From: Spodoptera frugiperda
Lineage: Eukaryota > Arthropoda > Insecta > Lepidoptera > Noctuidae
Length of the DNA stretch: 64,000 nt
Direction: 5' to 3'
Assembly (NCBI RefSeq): GCF_023101765.2
Contig: NC_064225.1
Span: 1,426,001 to 1,490,000, forward strand
A program made the position numbers and the translations under genes. A model generated the notes under the pieces. It did not search any database, was not told where the DNA came from, and worked only from the letters and a program-made list of their open reading frames with translations. Below are positions 21,664-33,147 of the stretch, one piece after another; within the stretch, counting starts at the first letter, position 1, and every line of letters begins with the position of its first letter.

Positions 21664-21852
21664 TGTGGCAGGGAGTCCTATGTTTTCGGTTTTTCGGAAA
21701 TTTCACGGAGTCTGCAAATTGTGCCCAGTATATGGCAATACTCTCACTATTACATGGGACTTATAACAGACGGTGAAAAGTAGGTGTACATTATACAGTG
21801 ACATTACGTGCCGCAATGTACCTAACCCTTTAAGGGATAAAAGGCGTGAAAA
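21664..21852 (+). mobile_element. Family C SINE, headless
   Basis: CACGGAGTCTGCAAATTGTGC, CCAGTATATGGCAATACTC and AAGGGATAAAAGGCGTG. Confidence 0.6.
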
Positions 21853-23075
21853 TACGATATGGCTGGTATGATGATAATGACAGTAATTGTGCAAGCACAT
21901 GGACAAATACTGATTTTGATTTTCAATTACCTTTGAACACTAAAATTCTTATACCTATTTTACCCAACCCATATATCGAACTGAAATCCGAATCAACAGC
22001 TGCTTTTACGACCAAGACAATAAACTGAAAATAATTTCACAGTAAATCGAGTCCAGATAACGTAAGTTAGGATTGGTGCGACCACAGTGACATCTAGCGA
22101 GTTTGAAAACAAACTATTGCGAGCAGGTGAAAATTACTCGGCGTGGGTTAAGTGAGAATAAGTTGAGTGAGTTAGTTCTGAGTTAGAATAGAATTGATAT
22201 ATTAAAGTGTATTTTATTTTATTTCGGTTTAAAGTTTAGTTTTAAATGAATATGTGATTTTTATTATAGTTGTGTAATTTTTGTTATTTATAAAATAAAA
22301 AAGTGTTTATTCATTTTTATGTACTTACAGCATCATGAATCTTATATTAAGTTAGCCTACGTATAGGCTAAAATAATGGCTAATGGTCATCACACGACAC
22401 GGCTCCGGCACAGCGATTTTTGCTTTGAAAACAATACAAAAATGTTTTACGCGCGCTGTCAATGCACGGACCGCGCGCTTACAGCTATCTTATATTAACG
22501 TTATGAAATATATCATACGACATACGATTTAAGGTTCAAATTTAAATGACAAGTTGATTGATGGGTTCGAGCCGTGCGTGTTATTTGTGTTAATATTATT
22601 GTGTTTTAAACTTTCTTTCTAATAATAAGACATGATAGATATGCAACTATTTTATATTTCCTTTTATAAAGTGGTACAAATTCTCACCTTAAATTACACT
22701 TCAATCCACAAATACCTGCCCCACTACTCGTCCAATCTGCATCATTCATACGACACTAATTACCCGTCCTTTGTCCAAAATATTGTTCGAAATTTCATCC
22801 AAAACAACGAACCACAAGTTTGGGAAACACTGTAGTACAGTGGCGTGCATAACAAAGGTATTACCGGAGATGCATTGAAACTAGTAGAGTATTACGTAAT
22901 TAATTTGGCTAGAAGTGTGTGTAGGTATTTCAGTCAATGGATGAGTGTTTAGACTGTTTGAAGCTGTGACGTGTTTGTGATTTAGTGTATTGTGATGTCA
23001 TAGTTGTGAGGCTGGTTGAAGAAATGGAGTGAAGTGTAATATACAAAAATATTTTTATCAAAACTATCGTGAGAC
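21853..23075. other. Unassigned DNA, 1.2 kb
   Basis: No gene. A GC-rich patch (22,400-22,490: CACGACACGGCTCCGGCAC, ACGCGCGCTGTCAATGCAC) is unlike its surroundings and matches nothing else in the window. TAGTACAGTGGCGTGCAT near 22,834 may be the start of an S element. Confidence 0.4.
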
Positions 23076-23212
23076 ATAACTAAACACCACGGTTTACACA
23101 CGTAATAAATAATAAAAGTTCCACTAGTTTGGAGCCATAAAGGAATACTCTATGCCACTCGAAACTAGTAGGGTTTTTCTCTATTAATATATTACGTGAG
23201 TCATATATGCAA
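23076..23212. mobile_element. Foldback element AA
   Basis: GGTTTACACACGTAATAAAT and TTCCACTAGTTT at the left pair imperfectly with ACTAGTAGGG and ATTAATATATTACGTGAGTC at the right. Related ends occur at 20,876 and 34,862. Confidence 0.45.
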
Positions 23213-23264
23213 TAACATATAGCCCATAAGTACAACTCGTGGTCCAAAGATCTGTTGAAGGGTA

Positions 23265-23350
23265 GACCGCAATTAAAATGGAAATATGACATTAAAGAGA
23301 TAGTCGAAAAAAAGCTCAATATAGGACGAAATGGAAAGAAATGAAATTAA
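23265..23350 (+). pseudogene. Possible non-LTR RT C-terminal scrap
   Basis: One frame reads GRPQLKWKYDIKEIVEKK, resembling the GRPxxRWxDDI region near the C-terminus of non-LTR reverse transcriptases. Only about 25 codons are open; weak evidence. Confidence 0.3.
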
Positions 23351-23810
23351 CCTACACCAAATTGGTTAAAAAATATGATAATATGATATCATAACAAAGC
23401 TTAACAAAACCATAACAATAAATTTTAATTTTAATAAAAACACCTTTTTAAAATAAAAACAATCCCTTACTATGAAAACACTAAACATTGCCGCGTGACT
23501 AAGCCGAATGTTTTTAATCCCCCATCAAAAACGAGCAAGCGAAAACCTAATTTGAATTTCAGAACAACTGTCGGTACACGTTCGGCCAAACAAAAGGCAA
23601 CAGCGAACATTACTCGGTGTTCAACGTAAAAGTTGATGTGTTGTGTGAAAAAGTTAGGTGTACCAATTAATTTGGCTTAAAGTGTACGAAACGACAATAG
23701 GAAGTTTACTTTTTCATTTAATCTCTGTGTAGCTATTTATTATTTAGATGTGTATCGTGTTAATAGCTGAAGTTTTCTTATTGGGTATTCTGATTGAGTG
23801 TGTAGATATT
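23351..23810. other. Unassigned DNA
   Basis: No recognised element. Confidence 0.4.
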
Positions 23811-24000
23811 TTTTTAAAGGGGAAAATAATCCAATGACTTCTCTCGCCTTGGGCGAGGTGAGAGGAAGTGTCAGACTCTTACTGACTAAAAACCACGTCG
23901 TTTCTACTTCTGCTTTTCGAGCCGAAGCCCCGGTAAACCCGCAAGGTAGTCCGGATCAGGCGTCAGCCCTGCTAGGCCCCATCTGTGCTGGTCTGATTGA
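23811..24000 (-). mobile_element. Family A retroposon, longer form
   Basis: T-run, reversed core, then AAGGTAGTCCGGATCAGGCG and GGCCCCATCTGTGCTGG, so it carries part of the 5' extension seen in full at 49,201-49,449. Confidence 0.7.
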
Positions 24001-24057
24001 GTATGAAGATAAGATAATCTTTTATGGGATACGACGGCAAACAAGCATACTGATCAC

Positions 24058-24240
24058 TTTATCATCATCGACAGCCACTACTGATCAAATGCCTCTTCTC
24101 GCACTAAAAATGTTTAGGCATTAATTACCATGCTTGCTCAATATGGTTTCAAACTTATAGTTAAAAATATAAGCCCAGGTTTCCTCACGATATTTTCCTG
24201 CACCTTTTGTCAGTGATGTCCAAATAGTCCAAAATTTACA
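24058..24240 (-). mobile_element. Family E SINE, 3' part
   Basis: TTATCATCATCGACAGCC (tail), GCATTAATTACCATGCTTGC and ATAAGCCCAGGTTTCCTCACG. A Helitron-like end (CGCGAGTGAAACTGCGGGC, then ATCAGCTAAT) follows at 24,250-24,283. Confidence 0.6.
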
Positions 24241-24283
24241 AAGTTTATGATCTACGCGAGTGAAACTGCGGGCATCAGCTAAT

Positions 24284-24653
24284 AAACAAAAAAAAATATA
24301 ATTAAAAAAAAAACAATATGACAACAACAAGATTCCAAACAAATAATTATATACAATAAATAATTCAAGTTTTAACAAATGATTTTATTATTTGATTCGG
24401 ACGACCGCACAAAACAGTTACGACATTAAGAAGATTAGTGGGCGAGGCGTAAAATAATAATGAACGAAATTAATTATTATATAATTTATCAACAGCTCAA
24501 ATGGTCAAGGAAAATCTTGGTGGGAAATCTTCAGTTCATTTATATAGAAGAAGACAGTATAATTTATTACCACATTAATCCGAGACTTATAAGAAACAAA
24601 GAGTTGCCCAAATAATATTATTCGCTTCTTCATTCATGGGGTTTGTATTGTTT
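24284..24653. other. Unassigned AT-rich DNA
   Basis: No recognised element. Confidence 0.4.
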
Positions 24654-24864
24654 AAGTGTGAGAGCCATGTTCGGTACGAATGGGCCGGCTCGACTGGAAT
24701 GATACCACGGCCGAACAGAAAATCGACGTGAAACAACGATTGCGTTGTGTGGGGGACCGGAGGCCCAATTACCACCTTCCCAATCTTCCCAATCCCCCAT
24801 TCCAATAAATATTTTTTTAACAATTCTTAAAGTCCTAACCCCCTAAAGGCCGGCAACGCACTTG
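24654..24864 (+). repeat. Family B, 3' truncated at a family C junction
   Basis: AAGTGTGAGAGCCATG to GGCAACGCACTTG, then an abrupt switch to family C sequence, skipping the last 110 bases of B. Confidence 0.7.
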
Positions 24865-25080
24865 ACTCCTAGGCAGGGGGTCTCGGGTTCGATTCCTAGG
24901 TCGATCAGACTATTGCTGGGCTTTTTCGGATTACCGAAAATTTCTCAGTAGTAGCACGGAGTCTAGAATTGTGCACATTACATGACAATAGTGAAAAGTG
25001 GGTGTACATTGTACACCGGCATTACGTGCCGTAATGTGCACCTCTGTTTACCAATTCGGGGATAAAAGGCGTGACGATAC
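24865..25080 (+). mobile_element. Family C SINE, nearly complete
   Basis: B box GGTTCGATTCC, TTCTCAGTAGTAGCACGGAG, GGTGTACATTGTACACCGG and GGGGATAAAAGGCGTGACG. The A box is missing because the junction with family B falls inside the head. Confidence 0.7.
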
Positions 25081-25327
25081 TTCTTATGTATAAATAATTA
25101 CATTATTTTTTATAATTATTATGATGAATCATGAATAAACAAAATATGTATAATATATCTTATATTTAAATATATAAACCGTGTTGAAAATGTCACTTTA
25201 AAAAATTCCTCGGCTTCCGACTGAGATGACGTAATCAGGGATATGACGGTAACCAGTCCTAAGGGACGTCAATATTTTTCACTCAGCGTGTTATCCACGC
25301 TTTGAGTATTAATAAGACAAGGTATAT

Positions 25328-25480
25328 GAGCTGCGGAAAACGTAAATGGTTACCGGGGCTCCGGCTCAAAGCAGGAGAAGGAACAGGGTGGTTTTTAGTC
25401 AGTAAGAGTTCGACACTCCCTTCGGCGTCACCCAAGACGGAAGATGTCATTTAATGATTTTCCCTCCTCAAAAAAAAAAA
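25328..25480 (+). mobile_element. Family A retroposon with TSD
   Basis: Flanked on both sides by GGTATATG (25,321-25,328 and 25,481-25,488), with an A11 run immediately before the right copy. A poly-A tail plus TSD is the signature of target-primed reverse transcription. Confidence 0.8.
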
Positions 25481-25488
25481 GGTATATG

Positions 25489-25837
25489 TAATTTTAGAAT
25501 TTTAAATGAAGATTACAGTTATGCGATGTCCTGTATTCGCATTCGCTTTTAGATCGCTTGATCGCGAATGCGTAGCAGTAGAAAACAGCAAACTGTCGAA
25601 ATCTATTGAAGTGGCCTGCGTGGCCAAAAGCACGTGGAATGCGGTTCGAAGCGAACGCGATCAATTATTGGCATGATAATTTTGTGTGAACTGGATGCAG
25701 TCATCACTTTATACTGAATCAACCGTATAGTCAAATTCTCACCTTTGCTTATTTCTTCGGACATTAGAAGACATTATGTAGCTATAGTACTAGTTTATGT
25801 TAAAGATAATGTCCGAATACCTACATTTGATTCGAAC
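25489..25837. other. Unassigned DNA
   Basis: No recognised element; CGCATTCGC and GCGAATGCG near 25,550-25,572 form a short inverted repeat. Confidence 0.4.
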
Positions 25838-26030
25838 CGAGTGACGTTACCGTAGGGCCAATTACACTCCTTCTCAATCCCCGATTCCCCAACAACCCTT
25901 AAATTCCTAACCTCTAAAAGGCCGGCAACGCACTTGTAACGCCTCCGGTGTTTCAGGTGTCTATGGGCGATGGCAATTGCTTACCACCAGGTGATCCGTT
26001 GACTCGTGTACCGGCTTATACCATAAAAAA
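25838..26030 (+). repeat. Family B, 3' half
   Basis: From GAGTGACGTTACCGTAGGG to ACCATAAAAAAA. Confidence 0.7.
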
Positions 26031-26416
26031 ATATGAAAAGATAAACATTGTCTCATTTCTACTCCATGTATCTGAAAAGTTTTTGCTAAAGACTTTTTCG
26101 GGTATAATATTGCCGTCGGAGCCCAACAGGGGCGAAATTTTTCATTTGTACACGTCAATCGTGACAGACAGACATACCGATAGACAAGTAATCCTATCTG
26201 TGTTTGTGTAGTCTCTTGATAAAACGGATTCTAAGAAAGTTTTTCATTTGTTGTATTTTTTCATGTTTACTTTGTATTTTTTCATGTTTAGTGTGTATTT
26301 TCGGTCATTCGGCTGTTGTAGTATAAGATTAAAATAGGGGTTTATTACTCAAGGGTCTTGATATAAAGTATTTAATGAAAATTATATTTATATTGGTCTT
26401 GACTTCACTTGACTTC

Positions 26417-26573
26417 ATATTATAAATGTGAATGTTTGTTTGTTTGGATGTTTGTGCGTCAATCACCCTTAACATGCTGAACGGATTTTGATGAAATTTA
26501 GTTTACAGATTGATTTGCGTGATAAGATACTTTTTATCCCACGGGATTGCAGGCGAAGCTGCTGACAGAAGCT
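26417..26573 (+). mobile_element. Lep1/Helitron-type fragment (F)
   Basis: ATATTATAAATGTGAATGTTTG, GAACGGATTTTGATGAAATT and GATACTTTTTATCCCACGGG, ending GACAGAAGCTTT. The terminal CTAG is mutated. Confidence 0.65.
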
Positions 26574-26639
26574 TTACGATAATGTTTATCGATTTCGAAT
26601 CGATTTTGACACAAGAGAGCCATAATTTGCCACGAATGA

Positions 26640-26897
26640 TATTTACAGAAATACTTCTGTGGAATCATTCTGTGGGTCATTGTCCTGGTCATATTCCTAG
26701 GACAATGACCTGTATGTCTGTTTGTTCCAACTAATTTCAGAAATGGCTGGACCGATTTTGACCGTGAATTTTATTGACCGAGTAGCTGATATACTAAGGA
26801 GTAACTTAGGCTACTTTTATTTTAGAAAATGTTTTTATTTTAGAAATTAGGTTACAAAATCCGTAATCCACGCAAGTGAAGCTGCGGGCATCAGTTG
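26640..26897 (+). mobile_element. Second Helitron-like fragment
   Basis: GGACCGATTTTGACCGTGAA, then ACTAAGGAGTAACTTAGGCT and GTGAAGCTGCGGGCATCAG; the same 3' block recurs at 24,250. The end is diverged (GTTG rather than CTAG). Confidence 0.45.
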
Positions 26898-27335
26898 TAG
26901 ATATGATAAAAATATACTTATGAGTTTATTGTCTAGTAGTTTATGCTTCATACAATTTCATACATGTTACAATACAATTCATTTTACTGCAGCCGTAAAA
27001 TAGAAATCACATACTCGTATCTACAATAGTCGCACCAATTGCGTATTAAATGGAATTTTGAACCTAAATTGCCATACATTGCATAACAAAACGTGCCTAT
27101 TTTCCTATGAAAATATGTTCGTTACGAACATAACTGCACATTTTGATTGGAAAGCAATGTGGTGTTATTGCAAAAGTAATTCTATGTGACGTGGTATATG
27201 ATTGAATTTTGAAACTGTTGAATGGATCATTATTTTATCAGTTTTAAATTGCAATCTAGTGAGTTATTATTATATTAGCTTCTTTAAAAGAGCAAGCAGA
27301 GACGATTCCTTAGTTTTTTTTTTGTCAGCTATAAA
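26898..27335. other. Unassigned AT-rich DNA
   Basis: No recognised element. Confidence 0.4.
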
Positions 27336-27470
27336 TAAATGATAAATGTTTTTATTTTTGGCAATTGGTAAGAATTTAACACTTTTACACTTCAATCTCT
27401 TAAATAACTAGATGAAGCCGGCATTTTCTATCGAACTACTCTGAGAAGAAATGCCGAAACAAACTCAGAG
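27336..27470 (+). repeat. Repeat N, probable non-LTR 3' end
   Basis: TTTTACACTTCAATCTCTTA, then AATAACTAGATGAAGCCGGC and AAATGCCGAAACAAACTCAG. Matches 42,869-43,003. Confidence 0.5.
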
Positions 27471-27565
27471 ATCATAGTTTCTTTTGAAGTCCAGACAATC
27501 AAATAAAAAATGATGTGAGAGAAACGTCCAAGTTTATTCTGTAGTGGTCTTTTGATGAAAGAACC

Positions 27566-27687
27566 GCAGCAGTTTCGGCTCGAAAAGCAGGAGTAGGTAC
27601 GGGGTGGTTTTTAGTCAGTAAGTGTCTGACAATCATTCTCTCCTCGCCTTGGCGAGAGAAGTCATTGGATGATTCACCCTTAAAAAA
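27566..27687 (+). mobile_element. Family A retroposon, 5' truncated
   Basis: Starts in the CGGCTCGAAAAGCAGGAGTA block and ends with an A6 run. Confidence 0.65.
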
Positions 27688-28261
27688 GCGTAAAGATTAT
27701 TGCGAATCTTCTTATAGAGTAGAGAAGGCTCATAATCCAAAGGACTATTACGGACTGATAGCAATAGACCGAGATAGTTTAAAATAAGACAAAATGTACA
27801 TACAATTATTTACCAACCAAACTTTCTAAATAAAAAAAGTAACAATCCTCTCAAACAGCCGAATAAAACTGCATACTCGTAGCATTCACTCACGAATTTT
27901 ATATAAATTCATATTCCATAATAAACATAAATCCTAATATCGGGATATGTTATTTAATAGATACTTACATATATCCCATAGTCGGAACGACATAAAATTT
28001 TATTTCTATAGGTTACCCTTTTATGGAGGTATGAGGGTAAGAGGGCTTTACAATAATATTCGTAAATATAAGATTTTAGTGTACTTAGAGATTTTATGGT
28101 ATGGATGGGACGAGATGAAACAGAAATGTGAACTGAAGGCCTTTTGAAGACATAAGTTTTAATGATGTCTAGTATAGGACTATTGTTTTTGGTTTGGGAG
28201 CAAATATTCTTGAAGAAAATAAAGATAAAGGGTTGGTTTGCATGTATAAAGGCTGATAAAC
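27688..28261. other. Unassigned DNA
   Basis: A 66-codon plus-strand frame (27,947-28,147) has no recognisable motif. No repeat recognised. Confidence 0.4.
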
Positions 28262-28390
28262 TGCTTTGATGGTTGAGTGATTGCTAGTGCGTCTGCCGAG
28301 TGAGATATTTAAGGTCCATTTCTGGGTATTTTCAGAAAAGTCTTTTATACGATTTATCGAGTTTTCGAAATTGTCTTGGTAACACTCTGC
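28262..28390 (+). mobile_element. Degenerate family C SINE head
   Basis: TTGATGGTTGAGTGATTGCTAG resembles a decayed A-box region. The B box is lost. Followed by TTTCTGGGTATTTTC and CGAGTTTTCGAAATTG. Confidence 0.4.
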
Positions 28391-28465
28391 CTCTGTAGAG
28401 TAATCTTAAATCTCATAAGCACCCTTCTCTCCAATCACCCATATACGCTCCCCCCCTCCCCCTCC

Positions 28466-28553
28466 CGCAACGCTTCCAACGCACTTGTAAAGCCCTTGGT
28501 GTTATGGATGTCTATGAGAGGGCGTCGATTGCTTACCATCAGGTGCTGATACC
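28466..28553 (+). repeat. Family B internal fragment
   Basis: CAACGCACTTGTAAAGCCC to GATTGCTTACCATCAGGTG only. Confidence 0.6.
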
Positions 28554-28834
28554 TCATACAAACATATTTATGGTTTAATTGGAATAAATAATTTATTTAT
28601 TTATATATTGCACAATATACAAACTTATACGACTAGTACATAACCCTGTTAGGCCATTGCAATTTTATTATATTACAGTAATATAGTAATTTGAGTTTGA
28701 CTTAAACCACCACGACATTCTCACCCGGGCCACCGTCATATTCATAATCACTGAAAATCAATAACTCACCTTATGTTATACTTATACATATTTATATTCA
28801 AATACCAATTATTTATTCTTGTTTTATTTTAATT

Positions 28835-28975
28835 ATTATGTTATCATCTTACTCACGTACTGTTTTGACGAGGAACTCGACTAGTTTCAAGCCATGCTAG
28901 AGGCTCATATTCATGAGCAGCATTTCGCGACACACGACGCGGCGATTGTCACGCTGCTACTGGCGATTCGAGCTA
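28835..28975 (+). mobile_element. Family G foldback MITE, left arm only
   Basis: GACGAGGAACTCGACTAGTT, TGCTAGAGGCTCATATTCAT and CGACACACGACGCGGCGATT; the right arm is absent. Confidence 0.6.
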
Positions 28976-29512
28976 CGCGCCCATCGCGCCCTCTACCTTA
29001 TTGGTTTGGTTATTGCCTTGTTTTATTTTAATCGCATCGAACCCACGAATGCATATTATTAAATCTAAAAAGAATTTTAAAACATCGATAAAAGATAAAA
29101 CGTATTTTAATAAAATACCTTATTGTACAGCACACAAAAACGAAAAGAGGATTTAGCACCCACATATACTTAGATACATACATATGTATAATGCACCATA
29201 TGCTTCAGCTTTAGAGCTCATTTCTTAATGAAATTGCTCAAGGACGTCCAGATTTAAAAGATAGCACTTTCTTTTAGTGCTTTGTTTGAACACTAGACAG
29301 TGTCTAGATACTAGATAGATATTGGGTTGTCTAGATCTTAAAGTTGAAAGTTTTTGTTAAAGTTTCTAGTACTTATTGTGGGTGAAATAAATAAGAACTT
29401 TTAGACAATACAGTTTGGTATGTATTATGTAATGTCTGTATTGAATGAGTGGTTGGGTAAGAGCTCTTATGTTTAATTCCTGCTTTTTGTAGATAGTAAT
29501 GTAAGTGTAGAT
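28976..29512. other. Unassigned DNA
   Basis: No recognised element. Confidence 0.4.
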
Positions 29513-29744
29513 AAGTGTGGGAGAGTCATGCTCCGGCACGAACGGGACGGTTTGACGGGTGTGATACCACGGCCTCACAGAAAATTGACGTGAAATAACG
29601 CTTGCGTTGTGTGGCCGGAGGCCCCATTACCCTTTCAAAACTTCTTTATGCCCGATTCCCTAGCATCACTTAAATTCTTAATCCCCAAAAGGCCTTATAA
29701 GCAGGTGGTCCGTCTGCTCGTTCACCGGCTTATACCATAAAAAA
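29513..29744 (+). repeat. Family B with internal deletion
   Basis: AAGTGTGGGAGAGTCATG start and ACCATAAAAAA end. About 80 bases between AAAAGGCC and GCAGGTGGTCCG are missing. Confidence 0.7.
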
Positions 29745-30518
29745 GCACCCAGTACCTATAATACAAAGAAATAATCTACTAAGGTAGGCATCACACACAA
29801 TAAAACCCACAAACACGTTTTCAAAACATTCACTCGAAAAACCGCTAACAAAAAAAATAAAATAAAACAAAATTGCGTAAACCTGTAAAACGCCACATAG
29901 CACCACACAGCCACAGAACCACAATCCCAAATTAAAACACAAGTAACCCATCCAATCCCGCACAAAGCGAAAGTAATCATTTTAAAAAAGAAATTTACTC
30001 TTTTAAAACATGCAAAGCGTCCCGCTATCCCGCCATCCCGCTATATTCCCGTATCCCCCCTACATTTTTGCTGTGTTGCCCAAAATTGTATTTGGCAGCA
30101 AAAATGCAATGCCGCTCGGACGAATAGTAATGCGATGCAGTTCCCGGACTCCGGGATATAAATCCCGGGATCCGTCGACGGGTTTGACGTGACTAGAATG
30201 AGCATGAAACTTGAAAGGACTAAATTAAGTCAATATAAGCCATACGGTAATAATGTTTCGGTGTTTGTGGCGTAAAGAACGATTTACGTATGTTTTAAAT
30301 GGTAAAAGAGTTGATGTGGGGAAAAAATTGTATTGGTTAAGTAGTCGTAAGGATGACTGAGCTGTGTAAGAAGCCCTATTTTGGATGAATGCTTGTTGGT
30401 CAACCAGTATTGGAAATTTTCCACACAGCTGAATTGAATATTAGAATGTAGTTTAATCCCCTGAGGTAGGCTTTAACGATGCACAAATACATTGTAATAC
30501 CCATTTTTCACATCGCAT
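29745..30518. other. Unassigned; CCCG-rich patch
   Basis: At 30,015-30,180 several CCCG-containing near-repeats (TCCCGCTATCCCGCCATCCC) and a palindrome (CCGGGATATAAATCCCGG at 30,151-30,168) stand out from the AT-rich flanks. Not matched elsewhere in the window. A hydrophobic minus-strand frame at 29,730-29,980 has no support as a gene. Confidence 0.4.
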
Positions 30519-30770
30519 CAACGGTCTATAAATAGGACAGGCAAAAGACCTCTTCTCACATGGATAAAGTTTGAGCATTAATCACCACGCTTGCTCAATG
30601 TGGGTTGGCATTTCAAACTATAATTAGAAATTATAAGCCAGGTTTAATCATGATGATTTCTTTCACCGTTTGTCAGTGGTGTCTAAATAATCTTAGGAAG
30701 TACATAATATGACTCGGAAAAAGTCACATTGGTACTTGCCGTTGGTAGGTTTCAAACACTCTCATACATG
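30519..30770 (-). mobile_element. Family E SINE
   Basis: AAAGACCTCTTCTCACATGG, CACCACGCTTGCTCAATGTG, AAATTATAAGCCAGGTTTAA, then GTAGGTTTCAAACACTCTC, which is a decayed head. Confidence 0.6.
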
Positions 30771-31212
30771 TGCAATGACGAGGCTTCGAGAGCAAATAAA
30801 GAGACGTGTTGTTCTTACAATTACCTTTAATTAACTCTCTTATAAAACTAACTTACGCTACTTATATTTATAGTATTTTGTGTTTTAGTATAGTATTATT
30901 GTATTGATATGGGCCTTCGTTGCCTGATATGAATAAATAAATAAAAAATAAGGGCGAGGTGACACACACACTACACATAAGAAGCCTCTTAGGACTTAAA
31001 CCTGGGCCACTACCACACTCATTTTTCACCTGTATTTTTATGAGTCTCATTTAATATAAGATACGCTGAATACATCTCGAGTTCAAGATGTTACTGAGAA
31101 ATTAAAAAGAAAATAATAATAGTCCAAAGTCACTTTCTCCGACCTTGTTTATTGATAGCACTTGTGATCACTAATTAGTTAGCTAGTAAAATGAAAATCT
31201 TACTTGTCTATA
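30771..31212. other. Unassigned AT-rich DNA
   Basis: No recognised element. Confidence 0.4.
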
Positions 31213-31334
31213 TCTTCTATACTTATAATAAATCTGTAGAGAGGTCAATTCTGTACATGAAATATATTTCCAAAATAACTATCAGCGGGTGATTAGTGAT
31301 CGATACTGACGCCAAAAATGCAATCAGAAAAATT

Positions 31335-31391
<57 letters not shown>

Positions 31392-32040
31392 ATGTTCTTT
31401 ATAGAAACAAAAACCACTCGACAGATTTCAACGAAACTTGGTACAATTGTTCTTCATACTCCTGGGCAGGTTATAGTATACTTTTCATTACGCTACGATC
31501 AATAGGAGCAGAGCAGTGAAGGGAAATGTTGGGAAAACAGGAGAACTTATTCCATTTTTTAAGCTTCCGTCGCGTGTGCAGCCTTAATGGTTAAAGCTAC
31601 ACAGAAATGATGTATGACGGAAATGTTCTCCTTAAAATTGTTTAAAAAATATTCCACGACAGCAAATGTCTATCTTTTATGGTTGACTTACAATAACACG
31701 TATAACTCCCGATAACTTAGCAGTTCGGAGCTTTCTGATTATATTTGTCTACTCTTACGTTTATAACACTCTCATTCAACCCTTGGGCATAAAATAGGAT
31801 ACTTATGGAAAAATATGTAAAATGAAATCTTAATTTTTCAGTTTTATACTACACAATGCGAGCTCAACAGCAGTAGCAAAATAGAGGGATCTCTTTAATT
31901 ATTATGGGCCTAGCCGTATTTGGGTCCAATAGATATTAATAAGATGTCATTGTCAGAGTACCTAAGAACTCAAAATGGAGAAATAAAATATCCACGCGAA
32001 GACCGACATTCGCGCGGACGGAGTCGCAGGCGGAAGCTAG
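31213..32040 (+). mobile_element. Non-autonomous Helitron with TGTC microsatellite, about 828 bp
   Basis: 5' end TCTTCTATACTTATAATA preceded by A; 3' end GCAGGCGGAAGCTAG followed by T, i.e. TC...CTAG at an AT target. An inverted repeat CCACGCGAA/TTCGCGCGG (31,992-32,000 and 32,009-32,017) lies 23 bases before the end, as expected for a Helitron 3' hairpin. No helicase ORF. The 5' end could instead be the TC at 31,216. Confidence 0.65.
31337..31390 (+). repeat. (TGTC)13.5 microsatellite
   Basis: A perfect tetranucleotide run inside the Helitron; it creates spurious Val-Cys-Leu-Ser open frames on both strands. Confidence 0.95.
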
Positions 32041-32062
32041 TATTTAATATTTATTTACTAGC

Positions 32063-32235
32063 TAATAAAATATTACGAATGCGAAAGTTTGTGTATTTGT
32101 TTATTTGTTACTCAATTGCGTCAAAATGGCTGAAGGCAAATGAAATTTGTAACAGGATCAATTATGGTGTGGAATAACATATAGGCTACTTTTATTCCAC
32201 GGAACGCGGTCATTGCCGCTGACGAAGCTGCTAGT
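32063..32235 (+). mobile_element. Helitron-type fragment (F) directly after the 31,213 Helitron
   Basis: GCGAAAGTTTGTGTATTTG, GGCTACTTTTATTCCACGGA and an end in GAAGCTGCTAG followed by T. Confidence 0.55.
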
Positions 32236-32271
32236 CTCCAATAAACAAAGTATGATTAACATTTTAAAACC

Positions 32272-32476
32272 TAATTACGTAACTGTTTGACGAGGAACTT
32301 GACTAGTGTCAAGGCATGCTAATGTACGAGTGCGACAATCGCCGTGTCGTGTTTAGCGTAATGCTTCTCAGGAATATGAGTCTCTAGCATGGCTTAAAAC
32401 TAGTCGACCTCGTCGTCAAACAGTTACGTGAGTAAACCGATAACATAATAATTAATTTTGTATGTCTCACGAAAGT
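32272..32476. mobile_element. Family G foldback MITE with shortened left arm
   Basis: Both outer ends are present (ACGTAACTGTTTGACGAGG, and CGATAACATAATAATTAATT followed by GTATGTCTCACG). The left arm has lost about 50 bases after GGCATGCTA. Confidence 0.65.
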
Positions 32477-32489
32477 GCAAATTTAACTG

Positions 32490-32666
32490 CACGGTTACCG
32501 CGGTGGCTGGGCAACTGGCTGTCGTGCAATGTGTAGCGGGTTCGATTCTTTGTGTGATCCACAAATTATCATTTCGGGTCTGGGTGTCATGTATTTGTGA
32601 ACTTGTATGTTTGTGAACGCATCCACAACACAGGAGAAAATCTTAATGTGGGGCATTTAAAAAAAG
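32490..32666 (+). mobile_element. Family D tRNA-headed SINE
   Basis: CGGTGGCTGGGCAACTGGC, GGTTCGATTC (B box lacks the last C), GTGTGATCCACAAATTATC and a TTTAAAAAAAG end. Lies within 15 bases of a family G element. Confidence 0.7.
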
Positions 32667-33147
32667 TTATAATAAAATTTTAAAACCTAATTGCACAAAG
32701 AAATACAATTTGCCTTAACCAATATGATCGTTTCTTCGAGGCAAGTTAGCCACAGAATCGGTGCAAACATCTTCTGACGATTGGATTGGAATGTAAATTG
32801 ATACGCGAAGTTTGAAGTCGAATTGACAAAATAGGAACGATTCATTTTCCTTTCCCATTATTTGTTTTTCAACGTCTATTTATATTTTATTGATTGGGTT
32901 TGGCTTGATTTGATTGTTGAGGTTTGAAAGTACTGTTACTTTTTTATGGGTAAAGGAAGTAAAGGAGCTAAGGAATCACCTGATGGTAGGTGATCAAGTT
33001 TTTTTTGGATTTCAATTGGTGAAAACGAAATGATATACCTTATGGGAAAACCTCCTGTGATATAATTTAAACCACATATTTGTTATCATCTTGGCTGACA
33101 ATATACAAAGAATGAGCGTAATTAGATAAACCAAAAAGTGAAATTTT
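32667..33147. other. Unassigned AT-rich DNA
   Basis: No recognised element. Confidence 0.4.

Noticed and set aside
29730..29980. Hydrophobic 77-codon minus-strand ORF as a chemoreceptor exon
   Set aside because: Phe/Val/Cys-rich because of AT-rich composition; no splice context or family motif.
30015..30180. CCCG-rich patch as a promoter or CpG island
   Set aside because: Short, imperfectly repetitive and without an adjacent gene; left as unassigned.
31223..31505. ORFs on both strands with Thr/Asp/Arg and Val/Cys/Leu/Ser repeats
   Set aside because: Produced by the (TGTC)n microsatellite inside a Helitron.
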